Source of the DNA: Melanocharis versteri
Taxonomy: Eukaryota > Chordata > Aves > Passeriformes > Melanocharitidae
Length of the DNA stretch: 64,000 bases
Direction of reading: 5' to 3'
NCBI GenBank assembly: GCA_013397845.1
Contig: VZTG01001464.1
Location: 62,280-126,279 of the forward strand
Of the stretch, positions 37,136-46,909 are shown piece by piece. Position 1 is the stretch's first letter. The number at the start of each line of letters is the position of its first letter. The translations under genes and the position numbers were made by a program. The notes below the pieces were generated by a model. It searched no databases. It was not told the DNA's origin and saw nothing but the letters and a program-made list of their open reading frames with translations.

Positions 37136-37204
37136 GGGGACGCGGAGCTTTGTCCGTTCCGTCCCTAGTTCCCGCCTCCGCTGAGGGGCGGGGGAGGGAT
37201 CATA

Positions 37205-37780
37205 GCGCTGGGAAGGAGTTTTTACAGGGGCACAGGAAATCCCGAATTGGCAGAGAACCGCAGGGAATATTGGATTGACTTCCTCGCCCTGCACAGGGCA
37301 CCGCAAGAGTCACACCATGTGCCTGAGAGCGTTGTCCGAACACTTCTTGGTGCTGTGGCCACCTCCTCGGGGAGACTGCTCTAGTGCCCAACCACCTTCT
37401 GAGTGAAAAACATTTTCCTGATATCCAACCTAAACCTCCCGTGACTCCCCATCGAATCTTATCACTGGCCACGACAGTGAAGAGATCGGTCCCTGTCCCT
37501 CCGCTTCCCCTCGTGAGGAAGCTGTGGACTGCGAAGGACATTAGGAAAAATTTCTTCAGAGAAACGATTAGACACTGGAACGGGCTGCCCAGGGAGGTGG
37601 TGGAGTCACTTGTCCCTGGAGGTGTTTAAGGAACGACTGGACATGGCACTTGGTGTTGGACATTGACTGGTCGGCGTGGTGGTGTTGGGTCATACGTTGG
37701 ACCCGACGGTCTCAGAGGTCTTTTCCAAATTGATTCTGTGGTTCTCTGAAGTCTCCCCTCAGCCTTCTCCGGGCTGAAAA
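37205..37780. mobile_element. Nested CR1 pair: minus CR1 split by a plus CR1
   Basis: 37205-37538 is an antisense CR1 3' region (GCCTGAGAGCGTTGTCCGAA, GATATCCAACCTAAACCTCC). 37539-37748 is a sense CR1 tail (ATTAGGAAAAATTTCTTCAG, CACTGGAACGGGCTGCCCAG, GATTCTGTGGTTCTCTGA). The antisense element then resumes at about 37749 with GTCTCCCCTCAGCCTTCTCC. A short GAAG occurs at both junctions. The cluster starts only about 100 bp upstream of the proposed SUB1 start site. Confidence 0.85.
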
Positions 37781-37799
37781 AGACCCCTACAACGATTCA

Positions 37800-38110
37800 T
37801 AAATAGCAGGGTTTTTCGTTCGTGGGCTGCCGCGGCTCCTCGGCGCCGCCCGGAGCCTCCCGGGCAGCGGCGTGAGGCGAGCCGCGGCTGCGGTGGCTCC
37901 GGCCGCGCAACCACGGCCCCGCCACACCTGGGGCGCCGCTCGGGAGCCCCTCTGATGGTTCCCCTTCTGACGGTTTCCCTTCCGCCACCAGATCTCCCCT
38001 TCTGCCACCAGATCTGCCTTCGCGGTTTCCTTCTCTTCCCGCGAGGCTGTGCAGCTGGGGGCCAGGGAGCATCAGGGCACCCGTCCGGCCAGGCACCCTG
38101 GGGCTGAAGC
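37800..38110. other. Second GC/CpG-rich block upstream of SUB1
   Basis: A CpG-rich block lying just beyond the CR1 cluster, separated from the SUB1 island only by those insertions. It holds a 20-bp tandem motif (CCGCCACCAGATCTCCCCTT then CTGCCACCAGATCTGCCTT, 37982-38020). It may be the severed distal part of one ancestral island. The open frames here are not recognised. Confidence 0.5.
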
Positions 38111-41100
38111 ACCGGGGATGGAAGGTTAGAGCTGTCTCAGCGCCTCTCTTCAACACCTGCTTTTTAAAAACTGTCCAAGCAAATCAAGAACCTGAAAACA
38201 TACTGACAGTGTTTGCTTTTTTTCTGTGGCGTGTTCACACGGGGATGCATCCCGAGCACCCTGCTGAGGAGGACTTGGCAAGGCTTAGTTCACCTAAACG
38301 AGTTCTGCTTCTGAGACACCGAAATGGAAGGGAGGCGAGGAAAGGGCTCTCTGCCCTCAGTTTTCTAAGAGGCGATTTTAGCAGCCTTTGCAGACTGCAA
38401 TAGGCCGGGCATGCCGTCAGAGCACAAAGTGGCTTCATGTTGTGTCTTCTGTGTTAACCTATTAGAGCCTTTCAGTTTATGGTGAGAGTTACTAACATTA
38501 AAGTAAGTTCATAATTCACAAAAAACTAACACAGCTTGTTCCTATTTGCTGATGACTGCAGCAGTGGGTGATGTCGTTGTGTTGCGAGCAGTGACAATTC
38601 TTCAGACACCCAGTACCAGTTGAGTCCTCGTTCTTACTAACTCTAGACTTATGCTTTTTGTACCATGTGACTGCAAGCTTTTTGTAAAAAGTGCAAGCAA
38701 ACTATAAAAAATAGGAAGTGGACTGTAATCCCAATCCTAGCTTCCATATAAGGTTGATGCAGGCCGAGTCAGGTAGTGGCTGATCGGCCTCCATAGTTTC
38801 AATAAAAAACACCTATTAATAAAGTGTTTAGAATCAAAAGTCTTTGGCTTTTTTTAAATTGCAAAGATCTCTGTTTGTTAATGTGGGCCAGAAGGGCAAA
38901 CCTCATGTTTCAAGAGGGAATAATCCCCCAAAATCAGCCTGAGCAGCTGCAAGTCCGAAGCAGTGTTTCTGAAAAAGTGCTTAAAGGAGGTGGGCAAAGA
39001 GGTTCTCAGAGGGGATCCATGAGGTCCTTAGAGCCCTCCACATGAAGTAAATTGGCTTTTGGTGTGAAAAGTGGATTTTTCTTCTTTAGTAGCAGGAAAA
39101 CAGGAAGGATATACCAGAAATAGGAAGTGTACTTATCTAAATAATCCTTGGTAACTTGCAGTTTCACAATGTCATGTAGGTCACAAAATGAAAAGAAAAA
39201 TAGAAAAATATACAATTCTTACTACATCTCTGACCTTTGGAAGATAAAAACATGGTTGTTGATAAAGGAATCAAAGCACAGTCAATTGTATGCAGGCAAT
39301 ATAGTAATTATCAGCACTGCACAAACACCAGGCTTGTCAAGCCATGTAGTTGTGGAAGATGAACAGATTATATTGTAATACTTAATGCTCTAACTCCAAC
39401 AATAACAAAAAATAACTATTCCATACAAGATCATCTCCATATATGAACTGTTTATCTGTAAAAAAACATTGCTACTCTTTTCAACTAACTTTCATTAGCT
39501 TTTCATGTTGGAAGCATAACGAGAGTTTAGGTGTTTGTAATCCCTATATGCTTTCCTTTTTTACAGGTCAACATTTAGTACACAAAGAATGTTCAGGTTT
39601 TAATCAAATTGTCAAGGAATTGTTCATTTAAATCAACAATTCTTTATGCATTTTTAATCAAGTCTTTCAGCCTTGAAATAAATCAAACTAAAACAAACAT
39701 TTTCTGCTGGCTCTTAATGAGTTAATTTCTCCCACCTGCAGCATTTCCTCCAAAGCAAGAACTAAGTTTATTTTTACAGCTGAATTCCTAAATAGCAGGT
39801 CGGTGAGGGGAGGGGAAGGTTTGCTGCAGCTGGGATTTCATGTTCTGCTTTTCAGGAATGATACATTTCTTTGAGAAATAATCTGGTCATTGAGTGTAGC
39901 GGCTGTTTAAGCTTTTGGTGAATTACTCTCACTATATTTTATTGTGTTTAGAAAAGAAGAAAGAAGCTGCTAAGAAAAAATGCTGGCTTTAGAACAGTGG
40001 GAAAGGAGCCATAATTTTTCCAAGGTAAATCTCTGCTGTTACCTTCTGAGTGAGTCATCTATCCCCCCAAGGGGTATAGTTCACTTTCTGAGCTCTTAAA
40101 ATAGACTTTTGTAATGGGTTTGTTCCTTCATCAGACACTTTCCTTCTGTAGCTGCCTTAAAAGGGCTTAAATTCTTCTAGTTACTGCCTGATTGCCTCAT
40201 TTCATATCCCGCATGTCTTCGGCAGAGAAGAATGTTAAAGCATTAGTTTTTTCTTCAGTAACAGATTTTAGCATGCAGATTTGAATGGGAATGCTGAAAA
40301 ATATATGCTCGTGCTTCTGATTATATAGCAATTGCTAACTGCAAAGGATGACTCCTCTGGTTAGAAATAGAGCTAGCAGGAAAATCATTTTGGGGCAAAC
40401 CTAAAGTGGGACAGCTTTTAAAGCTTTGGTGTTCTGTGCTTACTAGTTTAAAAGGTGAAAGAAGAAATCTGCTGTGAAAGGGGAGGTTAGCTTATAATAT
40501 TGACAGTAGTTTTATTAAAGTGTCAGGAAAGAAAGAGTAAGGGATGCTACCACACGGTGTTTTTGCTTGTGGAACTGGAACTGGTTTGTTTCTCATGTGT
40601 ATCATGTAATTTGAGTTTGCATGAATACTTGCATATCTTTCTATTATGTTTGGGAAGTGGGTTTTTTTATGCTGCAATTTAGCAACCTAAACAGTAATAA
40701 TTTCCATTTGTGGTTTAATAAATTGCTTTTAAATGTTTTAATACGTCTGTTGTTATGGTCACTGTACAATGTCTAAACCCTCTTGTTAAAAGTAACACTT
40801 TTTTGCTTTAATAATTCGAAAATGTGGGGTCTCTGTCTTTACTGCTTAAAAAATGCAATTTCACTCTAAAATAAGAAGGTTGATAATCTGGTGAATGTCT
40901 TGTCTCTCTAGCTATCTGAAATAATTTCCAGGTGAGAAGACAGCACTGGACTCCATATATGCTGATTGTAAATCTTTTCCTATCTAGAGCATTTACAAAG
41001 AGAGCACAAAGTATTGAATTACCTTTTCAGGAAATAAAAGCAGCTTTTGTTAACACGGTCTGTGCCGTGTTGGAAAGCTTTCACCTTCTGCTGCGTGGCC

Positions 41101-42461
41101 CTGCCCTCTGGTGGGCACGCAGAGGCCGGCTGGGAGCCTGCTTTTACGTAAGCTGGAAGGTTGCCTCCGAGAAATCTTACCTAATCTTGCTTAGCAAATC
41201 TTCAGATTTAAAAGCATTACGTTTTCCCCATTGTGTTTCAGTCGCAGTTTTGCAGTCCTGTGGCAGCAGCAGAGACATTAACACACGCATCTTGGGACGT
41301 TAAAGTAAAATAGTAGGATTGATGACACTTGCGTGTTATTATGGTTCTTCTTTCTTCTCACCATATTTTGGAGATCTCTTCTCATACAGTTGAAATTAAG
41401 GTCAAAAATGTGGGTTTTTTTCTGGATGCTAGCTTGCTTGCCATTTTCGCCTGTGATATTTTTAGACACTTTGAACTTTGCACAGAAAGAGTATCTGTTG
41501 TATTTATTTCCAAATTAAAGATTTGTGTTCCAACATATGTTTTCATTCTGGAACTTCTTGGCTGTTCTGTAATCTTAATAGGATCAGGGACAGAAAAGTT
41601 TATTTTTCCTATTTAAAAAATATCTTTTCCATGTTTCACTAAAGCTTTTCTGTCTTTCTCCCTCTGCCACAACTTGCACTGTATCATTCCATATATTTTC
41701 CTTCCAGTTAAAGATATAGAAGTCAGTAAAGGTCAAAATGCCTTTAAGGATCTAATCTGAATTTATTACTGTTTCATTTTGAAGCAATCTGATACATGTC
41801 TTAAGGAGATAGAATCTTGTTTTATAACCCACTGAGGTTTTTTAAGTATAGACCATGAATCTGATCCTGCAAGCTAGTAGTAGCATAAATAGATGTTATG
41901 TAATAGTTCACAAAGTCACCAGGAAGCATCAGGTTCTCATTAGGAAACTGCTGAGGGAAAGACTTGTATAATACTAGTGGGTTTTTTTTTTCCGAGGAAA
42001 AAGGAAACCTTGATTTTTAAACTTATTTTTTGTTACATTAAGAAAGTATGACTTCTCATAAAGTATGTTGTAGTCTTTTTTAAGTGATATATGCACTGAA
42101 AACTCAAAATGCAAAATTCACACACGAAAGTAATCTGAAACTTCTTCTGAAATTGCAGCTGAATTGGGCTGCCAGATGGGAGCTTATGCTCAGAAACATG
42201 CAGGGCTGAAATCGCAACATAAATGGTGTAGTATTTGGATTACAACTACTAGAAATTACTTGGATGAAGAAAAGTTATGAAACCTAAGTCAAAAATCTTG
42301 GTGGTAAGAAGGCCTTGGGGTTTTTTAGGTTTTGGGGTTTTTTTAATGGAGACGAAGTTGAAAAGAGGGTAAATATTCCAAGTTTATTTGGAATATTATA
42401 ATACAATACGTATCAATAGTAGTATATTTTAGTCATGTAGATATATCTCCATGGAGGGAAT
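38111..42461. other. Spacer between SUB1 and ZFR
   Basis: AT-rich sequence between the two head-to-head genes. No exon or RNA gene was recognised; the frame at 40932-41303 has no known domain. The CTCF-like site at 41101-41114 is listed separately. Confidence 0.6.
41101..41114 (-). promoter_or_regulatory. CTCF-like site between SUB1 and ZFR
   Basis: The minus strand reads CCACCAGAGGGCAG, which fits the CTCF core CCASYAGRKGGCRS at every position. It lies in a small GC-richer pocket inside AT-rich spacer DNA, between two divergent promoters, where an insulator would be plausible. This is a motif match; occupancy is not shown. Confidence 0.55.
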
Positions 42462-42926
42462 CCACAGGAGGATCACTGAGTTGATCAGAGGGATGGAGCA
42501 CAGCACTTCTATGAGGAAAGGATGAGAAATTTGGGGTTGTTCAGCCTGGAGAAGGGAAGGCTTTGGGATGACCTAATTGGGGCCTTCCCATACCCAAAGG
42601 GAGCCTACAGAAACAACGGAGAGGGACTTTTTACGAGAGCCTAGAGTGACAGGACAAGGGGGAATGGCTTCAAACTGAAATAGAGCAGGTTTAGCTAAGA
42701 TATTAGGAAGAAATTCTTTACTATGAGGGTGGTGAGGCATTGGCACAGGTTGCCCAGAGAAGCTGTGGATGCCCCATTCCTGACAAAGTTCAGGACAGGT
42801 TGGATAGGAGTCTGAGCAACCTGGACTAGTGAAAAGTGTCCCTGTCCATGGCAGGGGACTTGGAATTAGATAATTTTTAAAGTCTCTTCCAACCCCAGCC
42901 AATTTGATTCTGTCATTCTATGAAGT
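42462..42926 (+). mobile_element. CR1 LINE 3' end
   Basis: Plus-oriented CR1 tail: GGAGCACAGCACTTCTATGA, GTTCAGCCTGGAGAAGGGAA, TTAGGAAGAAATTCTTTACT, GGCACAGGTTGCCCAGAGAA, ending ATTCTGTCATTCTATGA. Its last 150 bp reappear at 44781-44931 through the assembly duplication. Confidence 0.95.
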
Positions 42927-43133
42927 TTACCTCAAAAATGAATAGCGCAGGCCTACCTATTTTGCAAAAAATGGCTTTAGTGATGCAGTGATAAAAGGTG
43001 TGTGGATGTCTGTGTGTGTGTATAGATGCTTTCATTTTTAATGAAATGTGTATTAAATATTGCCTATTGATCAGTATATTGGAAGGCTTTTAAGTGAAAA
43101 AACTTGAAAGACAGTGGAACAAAAAAAAAAAAA

Positions 43134-43765
43134 NNNNNNNNNNNNNNNNNNNNNNNNNNNNNNNNNNNNNNNNNNNNNNNNNNNNNNNNNNNNNNNNNNN
43201 NNNNNNNNNNNNNNNNNNNNNNNNNNNNNNNNNNNNNNNNNNNNNNNNNNNNNNNNNNNNNNNNNNNNNNNNNNNNNNNNNNNNNNNNNNNNNNNNNNNN
43301 NNNNNNNNNNNNNNNNNNNNNNNNNNNNNNNNNNNNNNNNNNNNNNNNNNNNNNNNNNNNNNNNNNNNNNNNNNNNNNNNNNNNNNNNNNNNNNNNNNNN
43401 NNNNNNNNNNNNNNNNNNNNNNNNNNNNNNNNNNNNNNNNNNNNNNNNNNNNNNNNNNNNNNNNNNNNNNNNNNNNNNNNNNNNNNNNNNNNNNNNNNNN
43501 NNNNNNNNNNNNNNNNNNNNNNNNNNNNNNNNNNNNNNNNNNNNNNNNNNNNNNNNNNNNNNNNNNNNNNNNNNNNNNNNNNNNNNNNNNNNNNNNNNNN
43601 NNNNNNNNNNNNNNNNNNNNNNNNNNNNNNNNNNNNNNNNNNNNNNNNNNNNNNNNNNNNNNNNNNNNNNNNNNNNNNNNNNNNNNNNNNNNNNNNNNNN
43701 NNNNNNNNNNNNNNNNNNNNNNNNNNNNNNNNNNNNNNNNNNNNNNNNNNNNNNNNNNNNNNNNN
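43134..43765. other. Assembly gap, 632 N
   Basis: A run of N that begins directly after a 13-A homopolymer and ends in GC-rich ZFR promoter sequence. From the second copy, the true missing length is 1305 bp (45139-46443). Open frames reading through it are meaningless. Confidence 0.98.
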
Positions 43766-43901
43766 CGCCCGCACTCCGCCGTGGGCGCCGTCGGTGGGTG
43801 GGTGGGGGAAGGGAGCGAGCGGGAGGAGGAGGAGGAGGAGGAGGAGGGAGGGGGGGGAGAGTTGAGAGTTCACCCGCCGCCGTCGCTGCCAGGCCGGACT
43901 C

Positions 43902-44231
43902 ATGATTCCCATATGCCCGGTAGTTTCGTTCACCTATGGTGAGTAGCGGTGCTCGGCGTGTCCGTGCTTGGGGAGAGGGCGGCGGGCGGGGGTCGGTCCT
44001 GAGGCGCCGAGTCTGACCCGGCGCTCCCGCGCTCTCTCTCTCTCCCTTGTCCCTCTGTGTGTCCCGTTCTTTCCCCACCGCCTCCTCTCGCCGGGCCTCC
44101 TGTCATGGCCCCGGCCGCCGCCGCCCCTCGGTCGCCGCCGCCGCAGTGCCCAGCCGGCTGGGGGAAGATGCCAAAATGGCCACCGGCAACTACTTTGGAT
44201 TCACCCACAGCGGGGCTGCTGCCCAGTACAG
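43902..44231 (+). pseudogene. ZFR: Duplicate copy of ZFR exons 1-2 (assembly artefact)
   Basis: Exon 1 (43902-43938) and exon 2 (44147-44231) are identical to those at 46580 and 46825, including splice sites and the intron. The promoter upstream is missing in the gap. It should not be counted as a second gene or an alternative first exon. Confidence 0.93.
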
Positions 44232-44779
44232 GTAAGCACCGCCGCGACCCCCCGGGAGCCCCCCAGGGACCCTCTCCCCGGCCGGGACCCCGGGCAACTC
44301 CCGCCCCTTGCCGCGTTCCGTGGGTTGTGCCCGGACCCCCGTGCCGCGCCCGCGGGTGTGTGTTCCTATCTCCCTGTGTGCCTGGGGGTGGGAGGTGGGG
44401 CTGGGCACCGCGGAGGAGGAGGAGGAGGATGATCAGCAGCAGCATCGGGTCCCCAGGCCCTTAGATTAAAATGGCCACTTGCAGTCAGTCAGCGGCACCG
44501 GCGAGTCACCGTGTGCCGCCCCCAGGCCCGTCTCCTGTCTCGGCTTCGGGGAGCACAGGCCTTGCTCCCCAAGGATTTGCTGCCACTGTGGGAGCACAGG
44601 ATCCCTTCTAACATCGTTTGGAAACCAGCCTAAGGGAGGCTGGATGGGTCAGGGAGAGATGGAGCACCAGAAAATAACAGAGGACTTAATCCAATTGAAG
44701 TAATGTTATGCTTAATGTGTCTAAGAAAGTAGAGAAGGTACTTTCGGGGAAAGGTACCTTTTTAAAAACATGTCCTACT

Positions 44780-44780
44780 N
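44780..44780. other. Single-N contig join
   Basis: A lone N where the sequence jumps from ZFR intron 2 back into the tail of the CR1 at 42776. It marks the junction of the two overlapping contigs. Confidence 0.95.
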
Positions 44781-44931
44781 ATTCCTGACAAAGTTCAGGA
44801 CAGGTTGGATAGGAGTCTGAGCAACCTGGACTAGTGAAAAGTGTCCCTGTCCATGGCAGGGGACTTGGAATTAGATAATTTTTAAAGTCTCTTCCAACCC
44901 CAGCCAATTTGATTCTGTCATTCTATGAAGT
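44781..44931 (+). mobile_element. CR1 3' tail (second representation of 42776-42926)
   Basis: Identical to the last 150 bp of the CR1 at 42462-42926. It starts abruptly at the single N, so its 5' end is an assembly edge, not a retrotransposition break. Confidence 0.93.
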
Positions 44932-45138
44932 TTACCTCAAAAATGAATAGCGCAGGCCTACCTATTTTGCAAAAAATGGCTTTAGTGATGCAGTGATAAA
45001 AGGTGTGTGGATGTCTGTGTGTGTGTATAGATGCTTTCATTTTTAATGAAATGTGTATTAAATATTGCCTATTGATCAGTATATTGGAAGGCTTTTAAGT
45101 GAAAAAACTTGAAAGACAGTGGAACAAAAAAAAAAAAA

Positions 45139-45949
45139 CTTGTGTTGTCTTCTTGTCCCAGCAGCATGATCCAGTGGTCTAATTACGAACAATTTCTAAT
45201 AAAAATAAGGATAAATGTAAGTGTCTAAATCATATATCTATTTATAATTTGTATATCCTGAGTCAGTTGAGATTTTCATGGCAGAGGTCATATCCTCTAA
45301 GTTCTATAGAAGGTTTCTGTAGAGTCCTCTCCTTAAGTACTGTCACACAGAATTTTGGATTAAGGCTTTTCTTTTGCAATCTATAGCAATTAAATATTTT
45401 CATCCAGTAGCCACTTTCTTCCCAGAAAAGCACTTTGGGTAGAACCAAGCAGATTCCTTTCACTGTTGTGCTTGTTTAGGATAAGAATGAATAGGAGGTA
45501 CAGCAATATTCAGTTCCTATGCAAAATTAATAATAATGACCAACAAATTACGTTCAGTGAATTGGCAAGGATGTTTGGCATCGGAAGTAGCTGTATTTCA
45601 TATGCAGCTGCAATAACGTTAGCCTTAGATGAGAAAGTACTCTTCTCATTTTATGAGCAATATTATCTTTGCAGTCTTACTGCCTCTGACCACAGCTACT
45701 GTGGGATATGGGAATCCCTGCTTTTGTGTGGACTGCAGGAGGACGTCCCGAGCAAGTGCGTTTTGAATAGGCTTGGCTTACAGTAAACAAATACTTCCGA
45801 AATAATACTTTTTACTTAACCTAGTGCTTATTAAGTGTTTTACAAGCCTTGATTAGTTTATAAATAATGCACACTGTAGCACAGACAAAATACACAAATG
45901 GGATAAAAGTGTCTAAGCAGTCAAGTTTTGCTTTGTTCAGGGTTTTAGA
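45139..45949. other. Spacer immediately upstream of ZFR
   Basis: AT-rich sequence absent from the first copy because of the gap. The frame at 45466-45786 (106 codons) shows no known domain and has AT-rich codons; I do not call it a gene. Confidence 0.6.
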
Positions 45950-46280
45950 GGCCATCTGATGCTCAGAGGGAAGGACTTGCCGGAAGGACGGGCAGAGCCA
46001 TGGGGAACGGACGCTCATTCAGTGCCTTTGATCGGGAGGTCCGTGCACTGCCCGCAATGTGCTGCCCAGCGCGTTTCAGGACCGATCTGACGGACTGTTG
46101 GCTTCTGGAAAAGTCACACGAATGGGCCCTGTATGGGCGAGGCTGTACCAGCGTTGCACGTGGAATCAGCACACGGGAGCTCTGGCGGGATTCTACACAT
46201 CATATCTACATATGTATGTCCGCACGTGTGTATATATTCCATAGGTACCCCGAGCGCGGCGCCCCGTGGCCGGCCAGCGG

Positions 46281-46429
46281 GACTACAGCCCCCAGCGGCC
46301 CCCGCGCACATCCCGCGCCTGCGCGCGCGGGCCTCCGCGGCGGAGGTGACTCCCTGTTCCTCAGGCGGGAGCCGTGCCGCGGCCGGACTACATCTCCCAG
46401 CGGCCTCCGCGCACATCCCGCGCCTGCGC
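46281..46429 (+). promoter_or_regulatory. ZFR: Two tandem ZNF143/NRF1-like modules in the ZFR promoter, 105 bp apart
   Basis: GACTACAGCCCCCAGCGGCC at 46281 and GACTACATCTCCCAGCGGCC at 46386 both fit the conserved promoter motif ACTAYRNNNCCCR, bound by ZNF143/STAF. Both continue through CCGCGCACATCCCGCGCCTG into CGC; the second runs into TGCGCAGGCG, close to the NRF1 consensus. The whole module is therefore a 105-bp-period tandem duplication. Motif evidence only. Confidence 0.65.
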
Positions 46430-46497
46430 AGGCGGAGCCGGCCCGGCCGCACTCCGCCGTTGTCGCCGTCGGTGGGTGGGTGGGGGAAGGGAGCGAG

Positions 46498-46540
46498 CGG
46501 GAGGAGGAGGAGGAGGAGGAGGAGGGAGGGGGGGGAGAGT
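46498..46540 (+). repeat. GGA microsatellite and G run in the ZFR 5' UTR
   Basis: About eight GGA/GAG units are followed by GGGAGGGGGGGGAGAG, a pure purine tract just upstream of the ZFR start codon. Four G runs are available, so a quadruplex in DNA or mRNA is conceivable. It also occurs in the assembly duplicate at 43820-43862. Confidence 0.85.
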
Positions 46541-46579
46541 TGAGAGTTCACCCGCCGCCGTCGCTGCCAGGCCGGACTC

Positions 46580-46909
46580 ATGATTCCCATATGCCCGGTA
46601 GTTTCGTTCACCTATGGTGAGTAGCGGTGCTCGGCGTGTCCGTGCTTGGGGAGAGGGCGGCGGGCGGGGGTCGGTCCTGAGGCGCCGAGTCTGACCCGGC
46701 GCTCCCGCGCTCTCTCTCTCTCCCTTGTCCCTCTGTGTGTCCCGTTCTTTCCCCACCGCCTCCTCTCGCCGGGCCTCCTGTCATGGCCCCGGCCGCCGCC
46801 GCCCCTCGGTCGCCGCCGCCGCAGTGCCCAGCCGGCTGGGGGAAGATGCCAAAATGGCCACCGGCAACTACTTTGGATTCACCCACAGCGGGGCTGCTGC
46901 CCAGTACAG
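46580..46909 (+). CDS. ZFR: ZFR, zinc finger RNA-binding protein: first two coding exons (5' end of gene)
   Basis: Exon 1 (46580-46616) encodes MIPICPVVSFTY plus one base before GTGAGT. Exon 2 (46825-46909) follows acceptor CCGCCGCAG, completes a Val and encodes PSRLGEDAKMATGNYFGFTH then SGAAAQY plus two bases before GTAAGC. These 40 residues match the N-terminus of vertebrate ZFR as I know it. The full protein is about 1,070 residues with an Ala/Gln-rich N-terminal half, three U1-type C2H2 zinc fingers and a C-terminal DZF domain. It binds double-stranded RNA in the nucleus and affects splicing and innate-sensing transcripts. Exon 3 and everything after lie beyond 64 kb. The first ATG has a poor context (CTCATGA); Met23 at 46854 has a good one (AAAATGG). 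Confidence 0.96.
46617..46824 (+). other. ZFR: ZFR intron 1
   Basis: A 208-bp GC-rich phase-1 intron, GTGAGT to a GCCGCCGCCGCAG acceptor. Long open frames crossing it are due to high GC. Confidence 0.93.

Larger units (their letters stand above)
36200..37180. promoter_or_regulatory. SUB1: SUB1 CpG island
   Basis: A dense CpG block spanning the proposed SUB1 exon 1 and the start of intron 1. It contains YY1-like motifs: GCCGCCATTTT (36510-36520), GCGCCATCTT (36760-36769), AACATGGCAGC (36798-36808) and AAAATGGCGGC (36983-36993). Such motifs are typical of housekeeping promoters, just downstream of the start site. Confidence 0.85.
42776..44779 (+). repeat. Assembly overlap: gapped duplicate of 44781-47457
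   Basis: 42776-43133 equals 44781-45138 (offset 2005), down to the terminal run of 13 A. 43766-44779 equals 46444-47457 (offset 2678), apart from about three mismatches in the first 25 bp after the gap. The offset change (673) equals 1305 real bases minus 632 N, so the N run stands for 45139-46443. The segment ends at a single N (44780). This is one locus represented twice, not a biological duplication. Confidence 0.95.

Noticed and set aside
36070..37168. Open frames up to 285 codons over the SUB1 promoter, both strands
   Set aside because: High GC lowers stop frequency; no domain, and they overlap the promoter, exon 1 and intron 1 of SUB1.
43064..44078. Open frames of 250-335 codons crossing 43134-43765
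   Set aside because: They are mostly N from the assembly gap.
45466..45786. 106-codon plus frame just upstream of ZFR
   Set aside because: No recognisable domain, no splice context, AT-rich background; it is probably a chance frame.
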